From Candidatus Moranbacteria bacterium UBA2282 (GTDB lineage: Bacteria > Patescibacteriota > Minisyncoccia > Moranbacterales > UBA2206), in assembly GCA_002345745.1 (NCBI GenBank), contig DDWQ01000024.1:1-5319 (forward strand): a stretch of 5,319 bases of DNA. Reading direction: 5' to 3'. The notes under the pieces were generated by a model. The model searched no databases. It saw nothing but the letters and a program-made list of their open reading frames with translations, and was not told the origin of the DNA. A program made the translations under genes and the position numbers. This document shows positions 5,184 through 5,319 of the stretch, one piece after another; within the stretch, counting starts at the first letter, position 1, and each line of letters starts with the position of its first letter.

Positions 5184-5230
5184 TAGACTTATTGCGTAAT
5201 AACTCACTACTGCAATTTCCATATTTTGGT

Positions 5231-5294
5231 CAAATCTTCCAAAAATTTTCTTGGCTTAGCGACAGCTAAACCGCAAAAATTATTTGAAAAATTA
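5231..5294. repeat. Long imperfect inverted repeat downstream of the Mur ligase gene
   Basis: Two 30-nt arms (5231-5260 and 5265-5294) are 21/30 complementary around GACA. The core GGCTTAGC / GCTAAACC (5253-5260, 5265-5272) pairs at seven of eight positions, or all eight with one G-U in a minus-strand transcript. No U run follows on either strand, so a terminator is unlikely. It directly adjoins the right terminal repeat. Its function is unknown. Confidence 0.5.
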
Positions 5295-5318
5295 GGCTTA
5301 ATTAAAAATATGTAAGGA
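5295..5318 (-). repeat. Right copy of terminal inverted repeat
   Basis: The reverse complement of these 24 bases equals positions 1-24 apart from three differences in the four-base centre. It begins right after the imperfect inverted repeat and stops one base short of the window end. Joined end to end with the left copy it would form a near-perfect palindrome with a single T in the middle. Confidence 0.6.
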
Positions 5319-5319
5319 T

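Noticed and set aside
5189..5202. Small stem TTATT/AATAA after the Mur ligase stop, considered as a terminator.
   Set aside because: It has five A-T pairs only and no following T run.
4884..5222. Minus-strand open frame of 112 codons over the end of the Mur ligase gene.
   Set aside because: It overlaps the conserved C-terminal Mur domain in another frame, and the protein looks like no family. It is a shadow.
5231..5294. Integron attC site or IS200/IS605-type end at the right-end inverted repeat.
   Set aside because: No GTTRRRY core sites and no transposase or integrase gene are visible.

Overview
The window is AT-rich and bacterial. It carries six protein genes: one on the minus strand at the left end and five on the plus strand. 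The best guess for the organism is a Candidate Phyla Radiation (Patescibacteria) genome, because RuvA, a FemA/B-type transferase and a divergent membrane-anchored Mur ligase are packed together and several genes start without a Shine-Dalgarno sequence. This is inference from protein style and layout. All six genes end in TAA or TAG and none has an internal TGA, so standard code 11 fits.

Layout. (1) Positions 1-399: rpsT (ribosomal protein S20) on the minus strand, with its promoter on the right and a palindromic terminator on the left. (2) 400-1257: an AT-rich divergent intergenic region with three helically phased repeats, then a stand-alone unit made of a good promoter, a folded leader, a strong ribosome binding site, a 187-aa one-TM protein of unknown function and a strong terminator. 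(3) 1345-3014: ruvA and a FemA/B-type peptidoglycan aminoacyltransferase, apparently one transcript, closed by a terminator. (4) 3077-3782: a second stand-alone unit, an HD-domain protein resembling small alarmone (ppGpp) hydrolases, with a near-perfect Shine-Dalgarno and its own terminator. (5) 3785-5183: a Mur ligase of MurE type without the usual N-terminal domain. (6) 5184-5319: about 136 bp without a recognisable gene, holding an imperfect inverted repeat and the right copy of a terminal repeat. No stretch without a gene exceeds 300 bp.

Working together. The FemA/B-like protein and the Mur ligase both point to peptidoglycan precursor side-chain assembly. RuvA serves Holliday-junction processing and S20 serves translation. 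The alarmone-hydrolase-like gene would lower (p)ppGpp if active, and it sits between the two envelope genes as a self-contained cassette.

Most unusual signals: a GC-rich hairpin lying in frame inside the Mur ligase gene (4357-4394), which looks like a small palindromic element that inserted into a coding region; a 24-bp inverted repeat (21/24 identical) at the two extreme ends of the window; and a split between short-leader genes without Shine-Dalgarno (rpsT, ruvA, Mur ligase) and two accessory-looking genes with strong ones. No complete new multi-gene system is evident.
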